Assembly (NCBI RefSeq): GCF_014640115.1
Contig: NZ_BMGI01000001.1
Coordinates: 270,501 to 334,500, forward strand
Source of the DNA: Sinisalibacter lacisalsi
GTDB taxonomy: Bacteria; Pseudomonadota; Alphaproteobacteria; Rhodobacterales; Rhodobacteraceae
DNA: 64,000 nucleotides
Reading direction: 5' to 3'
The translations under genes and the position numbers were made by a program. Numbering within the stretch: position 1 is the stretch's first letter; each line of letters begins with the position of its first letter. The notes beneath the pieces are model-generated. The model did no database searches. It was not told where the DNA came from and was given only the letters and a program-made list of their open reading frames with translations. This document shows, in pieces, positions 29,577 to 41,440 of this stretch.

Positions 29577-31196
29577 ATGGCAATTACCTCTGCCAACCAG
29601 CTCGAGCTTCTGCAGACCGCCGAGGCGGTGGCGCGCGAGAAGATGATCGACCCCGGTCTCGTGATCGAGGCGATGGAAGAGAGCCTCGCGCGGGCCGCCA
29701 AGAGCCGTTACGGCGCCGAGATGGACATTCGCGTGTCGATCGACCGCAAGACCGGCCGCGCCAGCTTCACCCGGGTGCGCACCGTGGTCGAGGATGAAGC
29801 GCTGGAAAACTACCAGGCCGAGCTGACCGTGGAGCAGGCCAGGCAATATCTCGACGATCCGAAGGTGGGCGACACCATCGTCGAAGAGGTTCCGCCCGTC
29901 GAGATGGGCCGGATCGCCGCCCAGAGCGCCAAGCAGGTGATCCTGCAGAAGGTGCGCGAGGCCGAGCGGGATCGCCAGTACGAGGAATTCAAGGATCGGG
30001 CCGGCACGATCATCAACGGCGTGGTCAAGCGCGAGGAATACGGCAACATCATCGTTGACGTGGGCGCGGGCGAAGCCATCCTGCGCCGCAACGAGAAGAT
30101 CGGCCGCGAGAGCTACCGCCCGAACGACCGGATCCGTTGCTTCGTGAAAGACGTGCGCCGCGAAACCCGCGGGCCGCAGATCTTCCTCAGCCGCACCGCG
30201 CCCGAGTTCATGGCCGAGCTGTTCAAGATGGAAGTTCCGGAGATCTACGACGGCATCATCGAGATCAAGGCCGTGGCCCGCGATCCCGGAAGCCGCGCGA
30301 AGATCGCCGTTGTGAGCTACGACAGCTCGATCGACCCGGTCGGCGCCTGCGTCGGTATGCGCGGCTCGCGCGTGCAGGCCGTGGTGAACGAGCTTCAGGG
30401 CGAAAAGATCGACATCATCCCGTGGAACGAGGATGTGCCCACTTTCCTCGTCAATGCCCTGCAGCCCGCCGAGGTTGCGAAGGTGGTGTTCGACGAGGAT
30501 GCCGGAAAGATCGAGGTGGTCGTGCCCGACGAGCAGCTTTCGCTCGCCATCGGCCGTCGCGGCCAGAACGTGCGCCTCGCGTCGCAGCTTACCGGGCTCG
30601 ATATCGACATCCTCACCGAGGAAGAAGAAAGCGCCCGTCGCCAGGCCGAGTTCGCCGAGCGGACGAAGCTGTTCATGGACACGCTTGATCTCGACGAATT
30701 CTTTGCCCAGCTTCTCGTGGCCGAAGGCTTCACCTCGCTCGAAGAGGTGGCTTATGTCGATGTTGACGAGCTTCTGGTGATCGACGGTGTCGACGAAGAC
30801 ACTGCCAACGAGCTTCAGGCCCGCGCCCGCGATTACCTCGAGGAGCAGAACCGCAAGGCGCTGGATCATGCCCGCGAGCTTGGGGTCGAGGACAGCCTCG
30901 TGAACTTCGAGGGCCTCACGCCGCAGATGATCGAGGCCCTGGCGGAAGATGGCGTGCTTACGCTGGAAGATTTCGCCACCTGCGCCGACTGGGAGCTGGC
31001 CGGGGGCTGGACAACGGTTGACGGTGAGCGGGTCAAGGATGACGGCCTTCTCGAAAAGTTCGATGTGAACCTTGAGGAAGCGCAGAATCTCGTGATGACC
31101 GCCCGGGTGCTGCTTGGGTGGGTCGATCCCGCCGATCTTGTGGAAGAAGGCGAAGCCGAAGACGCGGACGCAACCGAAGAGGAGGCCGGAGCCTGA
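29577..31196 (+). CDS. nusA: Transcription elongation/antitermination factor NusA
   Basis: 539 residues. Domains in order: N-terminal RNA polymerase-binding domain (1-125), S1 domain (about 132-200, [16 protein letters not shown]), KH1 with [29 protein letters not shown]2 with [16 protein letters not shown], and two C-terminal helix-hairpin-helix acidic repeats (about 360-500). NusA promotes pausing, termination and antitermination. As in E. coli, it lies between rimP and infB and may control its own operon through the leader terminator. Confidence 0.97.
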   Translation: MAITSANQLELLQTAEAVAREKMIDPGLVIEAMEESLARAAKSRYGAEMDIRVSIDRKTGRASFTRVRTVVEDEALENYQAELTVEQARQYLDDPKVGDTIVEEVPPVEMGRIAAQSAKQVILQKVREAERDRQYEEFKDRAGTIINGVVKREEYGNIIVDVGAGEAILRRNEKIGRESYRPNDRIRCFVKDVRRETRGPQIFLSRTAPEFMAELFKMEVPEIYDGIIEIKAVARDPGSRAKIAVVSYDSSIDPVGACVGMRGSRVQAVVNELQGEKIDIIPWNEDVPTFLVNALQPAEVAKVVFDEDAGKIEVVVPDEQLSLAIGRRGQNVRLASQLTGLDIDILTEEEESARRQAEFAERTKLFMDTLDLDEFFAQLLVAEGFTSLEEVAYVDVDELLVIDGVDEDTANELQARARDYLEEQNRKALDHARELGVEDSLVNFEGLTPQMIEALAEDGVLTLEDFATCADWELAGGWTTVDGERVKDDGLLEKFDVNLEEAQNLVMTARVLLGWVDPADLVEEGEAEDADATEEEAGA

Positions 31197-31219
31197 TCTC
31201 AGGCTCCGGGCAAGGCCAG

Positions 31220-31855
31220 ATGACCCGAGGCGGTCGGCCAAAACCACGGGCGGATGGCCCCGAGCGACGCTGCATCGCAACGGGTGAGGTGCAGCCGAAA
31301 CATGGGCTCATCCGCTTCGTCGTTGCCCCCGATGGGGCTTTGGCGCCTGACTTGCGCGAAAAGCTGCCGGGGCGCGGCATCTGGGTTGCGGCAGATCGCG
31401 CGGCGCTTGAAAAGGCCGTTGCGAAAAACCTGTTCGCCCGGGCTGCCCGACAACCTGTCGATGTGCCCGACGACCTCGTGCAGCGGGTCGAAGCCGCGCT
31501 CGTGGATCGCGTGGTGGAGCTGTTATCTCTGGCCCGCAAGGCGGGCACCGCGATCGCAGGTTACGAAAAGGTCAAGGACTGGCTTGTAAAGGATCAGGCG
31601 GAAGTTCTGATCCAGGCGGCAGACGGTTCGGAACGGGGCAAGTCGAAACTGCGCCCGCCCGGCGAAAACGACCGGTTCATCGGCTGCTTGACAGCCCTTG
31701 AATTGGGTTTGGCATTCGGACGGGAAAATGTGATACATGGCGCGCTCGCGACTGGTGGACTCACGCCACGTGTAGTAGAGGAAGCCGCAAAGCTCTCGGG
31801 CTTGCGCAAGAAAGACGGTGGGAACGCCCGCCGGAAAGGTACGAAGACGAAATGA
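31220..31855 (+). CDS. RNA-binding protein YlxR fused to an L7Ae-like domain
   Basis: 211 residues from [18 protein letters not shown]. The N-terminal DUF448/YlxR domain (residues 13-85) has [22 protein letters not shown] and [19 protein letters not shown]. The C-terminal half (about 105-195) resembles ribosomal L7Ae/YlxQ, with [19 protein letters not shown]. In Firmicutes these are separate genes (ylxR, ylxQ) in the same nusA-infB place; the fusion is usual in alphaproteobacteria. It overlaps infB by 4 bp. Confidence 0.9.
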   Translation: MTRGGRPKPRADGPERRCIATGEVQPKHGLIRFVVAPDGALAPDLREKLPGRGIWVAADRAALEKAVAKNLFARAARQPVDVPDDLVQRVEAALVDRVVELLSLARKAGTAIAGYEKVKDWLVKDQAEVLIQAADGSERGKSKLRPPGENDRFIGCLTALELGLAFGRENVIHGALATGGLTPRVVEEAAKLSGLRKKDGGNARRKGTKTK

Positions 31856-34353
31856 ACGATAACGACGGCAAAAAGCCTCTTGGACTGCGTGGTGGCGCCC
31901 GGTCGGGACAAGTGAAGCAGAGCTTCAGCCATGGCCGCACCAAGAACGTGGTGGTGGAAACGAAACGCAAGCGCGTTGTCGTTCCCAAGCCGGGCGCGTC
32001 TTCGGGATCGGGCAGCGGTTCTACCGGGCAAGGTGCAGGGGTTGACCCCAGCAAACGGCCAGCCGGCATTTCCGACGCGGAACTCGAGCGCCGGATGAAG
32101 GCGCTCGCCGCAGCCAGGGCAAACGAGGCCGAGGAAAACCGGCGTCGTGCCGAGGAAGAAAAGGCGCGCGAAGAAGAACGCGAACGCCGCCGCCGCGAGG
32201 CGGAAGAGAAAGAACGTGAGGAACGCGAGCGCGCGGAAGCCGCCAAGGCGAAAGCCGAGGAAGAAGAGCGCAAGCGTCTCAAGTCCGAGGCGGCGAAGGC
32301 CGCCCCGGCGGCCGCTGCTGCAGACGATCCCGCCGCCGCTCAGGTGGCCGAGGCGCGCGGCACGAAGCCGACTGCGGCCCGCAAGGTTGACCGCGATCGC
32401 GGCGCCGACGAACGCGCCTCGCGCGGCAAGGCGGCCAAGGACGACAGCAGCCGGCGCACCGGCAAGCTGACGCTAAACCAGGCGCTTTCGGGCGGCGAAG
32501 GCGGACGGCAGCGTTCGGTTGCCGCGATGCGTCGCAAGCAGGAGCGGATGCGGCAAAAGGCGATGGGCGGTGGCACGTCGCACGAAAAGGTCGTGCGTGA
32601 CGTGCAGGTACCGGAAACCATCGTTGTGCAGGAACTTGCCAACCGGATGGCCGAGCGGGTCGCCGACGTGGTGAAGGCCTTGATGAAAATGGGCATGATG
32701 GTGACACAGAACCAGTCGATCGACGCCGATACGGCGGAAGTGATCGTGGAAGAGTTCGGCCACCGTATCGTGCGGGTTTCGGATTCCGACGTGGAAGACG
32801 TGATCGACACCGTCGATGACAAGCCTGATGATCTCAAGCCGCGCCCTGCGGTCATTACCGTGATGGGCCACGTTGACCACGGCAAGACCTCGCTGCTCGA
32901 CGCGATCCGGAATACCAAGGTGACCTCGGGCGAGGCGGGTGGCATCACCCAGCACATCGGCGCCTACCAGGTGACCACCGATGGCGGCCAGGTGCTGACC
33001 TTCCTCGATACCCCCGGTCACGCCGCCTTCACGTCGATGCGGGCGCGCGGTGCGCAGGTGACCGATATCGTGATTCTCGTGGTCGCCGCCGACGATTCGG
33101 TGATGCCGCAGACCGTTGAAGCGATCAACCATGCGAAGGCCGCCGGTGTTCCGATGATCGTGGCGATCAACAAGTGTGACAAGCCCGACGCAAACCCCGA
33201 CAAGGTGCGCACCGAGCTTCTGCAATACGAGGTGATCGTCGAGGGCCTTTCGGGCGACGTGCAGGATGTCGAGGTTTCGGCGATATCGGGCCAGGGGCTG
33301 GATTCGCTGCTGGAATCGGTGGCGCTTCAGGCTGAGATCCTGGAACTCAAAGCCAATCCCGACCGCCCGGCGCAAGGTGCGGTGATCGAAGCCCAACTTG
33401 ACGTGGGGCGTGGTCCGGTGGCGACCGTGCTCGTGCAGAAGGGCACGCTGCGGCAGGGCGATATCTTCGTCGTCGGCGAGCAGTGGGGCAAGGTTCGCGC
33501 GATGGAGAACGATCGCGGCGAACGGGTCAAGGAAGCCGGGCCGTCGGTGCCCGTCGAGGTGCTTGGCCTGAACGGCACGCCCGAAGCGGGCGACGTGCTC
33601 AACGTGGTCGAAACCGAGGCCCAGGCGCGCGAGATCGCCGAGTATCGTGAGCAGGCCGCGAAAGACAAACGCGCGGCTGCCGGTGCCGGAACCTCTCTCG
33701 AACAGTTGCTGGCGCAGGCCAAGGCCAACGAGAACGTCAAGGAACTGCCGATCCTCATGAAAGCCGACGTTCAAGGTTCGGCCGAAGCGATCGTGCAGGC
33801 GATGGAAAAGATCGGCAACGAAGAAGTGCGCGTGCGCGTGCTCCACTCCGGCGTCGGCGCCATCACCGAAACCGACGTTGGCCTTGCCGAAGCCTCCGGC
33901 GCGCCGATCATCGGCTTCAACGTTCGTGCCAACGCGCCCGCGCGCAACAGCGCCAACCAGAAGGGCGTCGAGATCCGCTACTACAGCGTTATCTACGATC
34001 TCGTTGACGACGTGAAAAAGGCCGCTTCCGGCCTGCTCGAAGCGGAAGTTCGCGAAACCTTCATCGGCTATGCCGAGATCCGCGAAGTCTTCAAGGTGTC
34101 CGGTGTGGGCAAGGTTGCCGGCTGCCTCGTGACCGAGGGTATCGCCCGCCGCTCTGCCGGCGTTCGCCTCCTGCGCGACAACGTGGTGGTCCACGAGGGC
34201 ACGCTGAAAACGCTCAAGCGCTTCAAAGACGAGGTCAAGGAAGTGCAGTCGGGCCAGGAATGCGGCATGGCGTTCGAGAACTACGACGATATTCGCCCGG
34301 GCGATGTCATCGAGATCTTCGAGCGCGAAGAGGTCGAGCGCTCGCTCACCTGA
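31852..34353 (+). CDS. infB: Translation initiation factor IF-2
   Basis: 833 residues. A long charged coiled coil rich in Glu, Arg and Ala (about residues 75-150) precedes the IF2-N region. The G domain has G1 [14 protein letters not shown] near residue 340, DTPGHAAF and NKCDKP. Domains II-IV follow, ending in the fMet-tRNA-binding C2 domain ([17 protein letters not shown]). It places initiator tRNA on the 30S subunit. A clear terminator lies 23 bp after the stop. Confidence 0.98.
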   Translation: MNDNDGKKPLGLRGGARSGQVKQSFSHGRTKNVVVETKRKRVVVPKPGASSGSGSGSTGQGAGVDPSKRPAGISDAELERRMKALAAARANEAEENRRRAEEEKAREEERERRRREAEEKEREERERAEAAKAKAEEEERKRLKSEAAKAAPAAAAADDPAAAQVAEARGTKPTAARKVDRDRGADERASRGKAAKDDSSRRTGKLTLNQALSGGEGGRQRSVAAMRRKQERMRQKAMGGGTSHEKVVRDVQVPETIVVQELANRMAERVADVVKALMKMGMMVTQNQSIDADTAEVIVEEFGHRIVRVSDSDVEDVIDTVDDKPDDLKPRPAVITVMGHVDHGKTSLLDAIRNTKVTSGEAGGITQHIGAYQVTTDGGQVLTFLDTPGHAAFTSMRARGAQVTDIVILVVAADDSVMPQTVEAINHAKAAGVPMIVAINKCDKPDANPDKVRTELLQYEVIVEGLSGDVQDVEVSAISGQGLDSLLESVALQAEILELKANPDRPAQGAVIEAQLDVGRGPVATVLVQKGTLRQGDIFVVGEQWGKVRAMENDRGERVKEAGPSVPVEVLGLNGTPEAGDVLNVVETEAQAREIAEYREQAAKDKRAAAGAGTSLEQLLAQAKANENVKELPILMKADVQGSAEAIVQAMEKIGNEEVRVRVLHSGVGAITETDVGLAEASGAPIIGFNVRANAPARNSANQKGVEIRYYSVIYDLVDDVKKAASGLLEAEVRETFIGYAEIREVFKVSGVGKVAGCLVTEGIARRSAGVRLLRDNVVVHEGTLKTLKRFKDEVKEVQSGQECGMAFENYDDIRPGDVIEIFEREEVERSLT

Positions 34354-34375
34354 CCCAAGCCGGAAACCAGACAGG

Positions 34376-34405
34376 AAGGGCGCCATGATGGCGCCCTTTT
34401 CTTTT
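34376..34405 (+). terminator. Intrinsic terminator after infB
   Basis: Stem AAGGGCGCC/GGCGCCCTT with loop ATGAT (34385-34389), followed by a T-rich tract to 34405. It closes the rimP-nusA-ylxR-infB operon. Confidence 0.85.
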
Positions 34406-34498
34406 CCCGATCCGGCGATGGCGCGCGCTTCAGGTCAGCGATCCAGCGCGTTTTGTTCGGGTGAACGATCGGACCGTGAGGTCACGCGCAAGCCCCGT

Positions 34499-34897
34499 TC
34501 AAAGCCAGTCTCTGAGGATCGGAATAAGCGGCTCGTCAGCGGGGGGCATCGGGAATTTGCGCATCTCCGCCGGGCGGACCCAGGAAAGCCGCTGCCCCTC
34601 GCGCGGCACCACCGTTCCCTCCCACCGGCGGCAGGCGAACAGCGGCATCAGCAGGTGGAAATCGGGATAGCTGTGGCTGGCAAAAGCAAGCGGTGCGAGG
34701 CAGGAGGCACGGGTGTCGATCCCGAGTTCCTCGTGCAACTCCCGGATCAGGGCCGATTCCGGCGTTTCGCCGTCTTCCACCTTGCCACCGGGAAACTCCC
34801 ACAGCCCCGCCATCGCCTTGCCTTCCGGGCGCTGGGCGAGAAGCACCCGCCCGTCGATGTCGATCAGCGCGACGGCCGAAACCAAAACGATATTCAC
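34499..34897 (-). CDS. mutT: 8-oxo-dGTP diphosphatase MutT (Nudix)
   Basis: 132 residues, typical for MutT. It removes 8-oxo-dGTP from the nucleotide pool. The Nudix box GGKVEDGETPESALIRELHEELGI (residues 38-61) carries the metal-binding REL-x-EE-x-G pattern, and the start VALIDIDGRVLLAQRP is typical. It overlaps argJ by 4 bp and closes a ppiC-argJ-mutT transcription unit. Confidence 0.92.
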   Translation of the reverse strand: MNIVLVSAVALIDIDGRVLLAQRPEGKAMAGLWEFPGGKVEDGETPESALIRELHEELGIDTRASCLAPLAFASHSYPDFHLLMPLFACRRWEGTVVPREGQRLSWVRPAEMRKFPMPPADEPLIPILRDWL

Positions 34898-36198
34898 GAC
34901 CGATAGTCCGCGTTGATCGCAATGTAGCCGTGGGTGAGATCGCAGGTCCAGACCGTGGCGGCGCCCTCGCCGATCCCAACGTCGACGGAGATGACCAGAT
35001 CCTGGTTTCTCATGTAGGCCGCCCCCTCGCTCTCACGATAGGCCGGCGAAACCCAGCCTTGCGAGGCGACGAGGATATCGCCGAAATGAATGGCGAGCTT
35101 GTCTCGTTCCGCCGCCGCGCCGGATTTGCCGATCGCCATGACAATCCGGCCCCAGTTCGGATCTTCCCCGGCGATGGCGGTTTTCACCAGGGGAGAATTT
35201 GCTATCGCCATGCCATGGGTGCGCGCATCGCTGTCGGACGCCGCGCCGGTGATCCGGATCTCGATGAACTTGGTCGCGCCTTCGCCATCGCGCACGACCT
35301 GGTGCGCGAGATCGAGCATGACCCGTTTCAGCGCGTCGCGGAAGGCCGTGGTTTCCTCGGTGATCTCCACGCCGGACGCGCCGGTGGCGGCGATCAGCAG
35401 GCTGTCGGAAGTCGATGTGTCGCTGTCGACGGTTATGTTGTTGAAGGTCTGGTTGGTCAGGTCTCCCAGCACGGCCTGCAACAGGGCCTGGTCGATCTTG
35501 GCATCGGTGAAGATGTAGACGAGCATCGTTGCCATGTCGGGGGCGATCATGCCCGAACCCTTGGCGATCCCCGCGATCCGCACGGTCTTGCCGCCGATCT
35601 GCACCTCCACACCCGCGCCCTTGGCGTAGGTATCGGTGGTCATGATCGCGCGCGCGGCCACCTCGATCGCATCGGACGTCAGGGTGCCGTTCAGTTCCTC
35701 GATCCGCGAGGTGATCCGCTCATAGGGCAAAGGCTCCCCGATGACGCCTGTGGATGCGGAATAGACCCTGTTTTCAGGAACGCCCGTCGCCCGCGCCACC
35801 TCCGCGGTAATCGCGGCCACCGCCTTTTCGCCGCTCGCGCCGGTGAAGGCGTTGGAGTTGCCCGAGTTGACGATAAAGGCCGCTCCGCCCGATGGATCGC
35901 TACCGATCTTGACCTGGCAATCAAGCACCGGGGCCGAGCGGGTGGCCGAGCGGGTGAAAACCCCGGCAACCGCGGTTCCGGGATCGAGCACCGCCAGCAT
36001 CAGGTCAACCCGCTTGGCGTAGCGCACGCCAGCCTGCACCGCGGCGAACCGCGCTCCGCCGATGACCGGCAAGCGGGGAAAGCCATCCTTCGGCGCGAGC
36101 GGCGAAACGGCAGACGTGTGCGTTTCAGCCGTCTCCAGCCGGGCCTTCAGCTTCTCGATTTTCTTCTCGAGCTTGCGGATCTTGGCCTTCTTGTCCAT
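34894..36198 (-). CDS. argJ: Bifunctional ornithine acetyltransferase/N-acetylglutamate synthase ArgJ
   Basis: 434 residues from MDKKAKIRKLEKK. It recycles the acetyl group in arginine synthesis. The autoproteolysis site is in ASTGVIGEPLPYERI, where the threonine becomes the N-terminal nucleophile of the beta chain. The core starts only at about residue 33 (SPLAPKDGFPRLPVIGG). Before it is an unusual Lys/Glu-rich helix of about 28 residues (KKAKIRKLEKKIEKLKARL) that is not part of the usual ArgJ and looks like a short coiled coil. No alternative ATG near the core removes it. Confidence 0.93.
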   Translation of the reverse strand: MDKKAKIRKLEKKIEKLKARLETAETHTSAVSPLAPKDGFPRLPVIGGARFAAVQAGVRYAKRVDLMLAVLDPGTAVAGVFTRSATRSAPVLDCQVKIGSDPSGGAAFIVNSGNSNAFTGASGEKAVAAITAEVARATGVPENRVYSASTGVIGEPLPYERITSRIEELNGTLTSDAIEVAARAIMTTDTYAKGAGVEVQIGGKTVRIAGIAKGSGMIAPDMATMLVYIFTDAKIDQALLQAVLGDLTNQTFNNITVDSDTSTSDSLLIAATGASGVEITEETTAFRDALKRVMLDLAHQVVRDGEGATKFIEIRITGAASDSDARTHGMAIANSPLVKTAIAGEDPNWGRIVMAIGKSGAAAERDKLAIHFGDILVASQGWVSPAYRESEGAAYMRNQDLVISVDVGIGEGAATVWTCDLTHGYIAINADYRS

Positions 36199-36219
36199 TC
36201 GCCGGACCCTTTCCCGCAA

Positions 36220-37080
36220 TCAGTCCAGAATCGAAACGTCGCCAAGCACGTTCGGGTCAATGCCTTCGAGGTCCGTGCGTTCGATCGTGGCCGATTCGAG
36301 CAGCGTGGCGAGGGCCTGTTCCACCGCATCGTTCTCGAGCTGCGCCTCGATATCGCCGCGCACCTCCTCCAGCGCCGGGGCACCCTTCATCCGCGACTCG
36401 TTGAGCTTGATCACGTGCCAGCCGAACTGCGTCTGAACCGGGCCAGCCACGTCGCCATCCTGCATCCCGGTGACGGCCGTCTCGAACGGCTCCACCATCA
36501 TGCCGGGACCAAACCAGCCAAGCTCACCGCCCGAGGGGCCGGAGGGGCCAGTGGAATGTTCCTGCGCAAGCGCCGGAAATTCCGCACCGTCTGCCAGTTC
36601 GTCGATCAGCGCCTGCGCTTCTTCTTCGGTTTCCACCAGAATATGCGAAGCATTCCATTCCTGCGTCGGTTCCGCATCGGCATAGGCCGCTTCGTAGGCC
36701 GCCTGCACCTTGGCGTCGTCAACCGCGCCCATGATCACTTCGTCGAGCTTCTCCGTCGCGACGATGGCGCGACGCTCGTTGTCGAGCTGGATCTGCGCGC
36801 GCCGGCTCATCTCGTCGATGGCCTGGCCCAGAACCGTCTGCTGGATCAGCTGTTCGACAAGACCGGGCAGAAGCACGTCGTTCGGCAGTGCCTGGTATTC
36901 CTCGGGCAGCGCGAAACGCGCGGCGACGACGTGACCGAGCGTGATAGCCTCACCGTTTACTGTGGCGATGACCGTGTCGGACGAAGCGCTTGGCGCGTCC
37001 TCTGCCGTCAGCGGCGCGGCGATGAAAAACATCAGTGCGGCGCTGGCGAGCAGGGTGTTGGTTTTGGCCAAGTTTTTCAT
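36220..37080 (-). CDS. Parvulin-type peptidyl-prolyl isomerase (PpiC/SurA-like), exported
   Basis: 286 residues from MKNLAKTNTLLASAAL, with a signal peptide cleaved near LTAEDA (residue 26). An N-terminal SurA-like helical region (40-130) is followed by a rotamase domain (about 135-235) with ASHILVETEEEAQALI, FPALAQEHSTGPSGPSGGELGWFGPG and VQTQFGWHVIKL. It probably folds exported proteins in the periplasm. It is divergent from secA, and argJ follows 21 bp downstream. Confidence 0.92.
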   Translation of the reverse strand: MKNLAKTNTLLASAALMFFIAAPLTAEDAPSASSDTVIATVNGEAITLGHVVAARFALPEEYQALPNDVLLPGLVEQLIQQTVLGQAIDEMSRRAQIQLDNERRAIVATEKLDEVIMGAVDDAKVQAAYEAAYADAEPTQEWNASHILVETEEEAQALIDELADGAEFPALAQEHSTGPSGPSGGELGWFGPGMMVEPFETAVTGMQDGDVAGPVQTQFGWHVIKLNESRMKGAPALEEVRGDIEAQLENDAVEQALATLLESATIERTDLEGIDPNVLGDVSILD

Positions 37081-37255
37081 GGGTATTCCTCTGGTCGTGC
37101 CGGTTGCCCGGCGTCGTTGACTATTCCGACCCCGGCCCTTACATCGCAAGGGTCTCGCGGGGGCTATTCTCAAGCCCTTGATATGGGGCCTTGCGGGCGC
37201 GGGCAAGCGATCCCCGCAATCATGTGAACGAGAGAGCAGATCGAGCGGAGTGCAT

Positions 37256-39967
<2,712 letters not shown>

Positions 39968-40036
39968 AACCGGCCGGCTTGCGGGCGCGCCCGGGGCGTG
40001 CCCGTGACGCAAACGTGGCAGAACCTGGCGAACCCC

Positions 40037-40084
40037 TTGAAACCGACCTTATTTCAATAGCTTCTGTTGTTTTCTAAAACAGAA
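40037..40084. repeat. Two inverted repeats in the secA downstream gap
   Basis: TTGAAA/TTTCAA (40037-40042 and 40052-40057) and TTCTGTT/AACAGAA (40062-40068 and 40078-40084) lie in a locally AT-rich part of the 205-bp gap between secA and the next gene. The second pair encloses a nested GTTTT/AAAAC pair. There is no U-tract of terminator type, so an operator or a weak hairpin is more likely. No convincing -10 element was found. Confidence 0.45.
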
Positions 40085-40172
40085 ACAAAACTGGAAATAG
40101 CCACCTTCTATTCATTTCTTCGGCGTATTGCTGCGCGACATTGCCCGGTGACGGAATGAATGGGAGATCGCG

Positions 40173-41420
40173 ATGTTTGCCGATCTGAAAGAAAAGCTGG
40201 CGGAGTTTGACAAGAAGCGCGCCTACACGGCCGTGGCAACCGTCGTGATCGCCGGCGCCGCAGGGCATTTCATGCAGGATTCGGCCCAGGAACCGGGCAA
40301 GACCGCGCCGGTGGTGACCGCTTCCATACCGGCATCCGCCTCCGTTGTCGGGCCGTCGATCCGCACCTCTGATTCTCCCGCGATCGTGGAAACGCCTGCG
40401 CCCACCGAGGCCGAGGCGCCGGCCGTCGTGGCTATCGCGCAAGAGCCGATCCCGGCGGAGGAGCCCACCACAATAGCGGATGCCGCCGGAACCGACGCGA
40501 TGGCCCCGGAGCCGGCCCCTGCGGAGGCGACCGAAGCGGACGCGAACCCTGCCGGCGAAGAGGTCACCCGTGGCGATACCAACCCGGTTCTCGATCTGGC
40601 CGACGAGCCGGCGACCGCGGTTGCCGATTCCGGGCAAAGCGTGTCCGAGGACGAGGAAGTCGCCCCGACCCGCTTCGCGGCGCTGAACGACGCCAACGAA
40701 ATCCCGACTCAATCCGCGCCCGCGCCCGTGCTTGAACCCGAGGCGAGCTGCGATCTGAGTTTCTCGGCCGAACCCCAGCCTGCCGCGATGGTGGCGCTCA
40801 CCTTCGAGGCCCCCTGCCACTCGGGCGAGGACGTCAGCATCGCCCATGGTGAACTGCGGTTTTCCGAACAGCTCGCGCCAGATGGGAGCCTGATGATTCT
40901 CGTCCCCGCGATGACCGAGATCGCCGTTTTCACCGCGCGTCTCGACGACGGACAGAACAGCACGACAGAGACCCGGGTGCCCGATTTCGGAACCTTCGAT
41001 CGGTTTGCGATCGTCTGGAAAGGCGCCACCGGTTTGCAACTGCACGTGCTTGAAAACGGCGCATTCTATGGCGAGCCGGGGCATGTCTGGGCCGAGCAGC
41101 CCGGTACGTCGGATCTGGCGATCGAGGGCACGGGCGGTTTCGTCTCGGTTCTCGGAAGCACCGCAGATGGCTATGCCGCCGATATCTACACCTATCCCGC
41201 TGGACTGATGGTGGATGACGCCGGGCCAGAGATCTCGATCGAGGCGCAGGTCATGGAAAACACCTGCGGCACACAGGTTTCCGGCCAGATTCTTCGCAGC
41301 AATACCACCGGCGCGCCAAACGTCGAGAACCTCTCAATCGCGGTGCCGGGCTGCGATGCTGTGGGGGAATATCTGGTGTTGAAAAACCTGCCCCAAGAGC
41401 TGAAACTCGCCCGCAACTGA
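40173..41420 (+). CDS. Membrane-anchored Ala/Pro/Glu-rich protein of unknown function
   Basis: 415 residues. One membrane helix near the N-terminus (residues 18-34, YTAVATVVIAGAAG) is preceded by a basic cytoplasmic tip. Residues 40-190 are a low-complexity, acidic Ala/Pro/Glu linker that would span the periplasm. Residues 195-412 look globular and beta-rich, with four cysteines that could form disulfides (CDLSF, APCHSG, ENTCGTQ, VPGCDAV). I do not recognise the family. Related genes after secA have been labelled translocase, but nothing in the sequence supports transport. It is followed after 20 bp by the PstS-OmpA fusion, so the two may act together. Confidence 0.7.
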   Translation: MFADLKEKLAEFDKKRAYTAVATVVIAGAAGHFMQDSAQEPGKTAPVVTASIPASASVVGPSIRTSDSPAIVETPAPTEAEAPAVVAIAQEPIPAEEPTTIADAAGTDAMAPEPAPAEATEADANPAGEEVTRGDTNPVLDLADEPATAVADSGQSVSEDEEVAPTRFAALNDANEIPTQSAPAPVLEPEASCDLSFSAEPQPAAMVALTFEAPCHSGEDVSIAHGELRFSEQLAPDGSLMILVPAMTEIAVFTARLDDGQNSTTETRVPDFGTFDRFAIVWKGATGLQLHVLENGAFYGEPGHVWAEQPGTSDLAIEGTGGFVSVLGSTADGYAADIYTYPAGLMVDDAGPEISIEAQVMENTCGTQVSGQILRSNTTGAPNVENLSIAVPGCDAVGEYLVLKNLPQELKLARN

Positions 41421-41440
41421 AGCGGACCCGGGGATCTTGA

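Noticed and set aside
28596-31280. Very long open frame on the minus strand, antisense to rimP-nusA
   Set aside because: It mirrors the well-identified plus-strand operon; the length is explained by GC-rich codon bias and no protein family pattern is seen in it.
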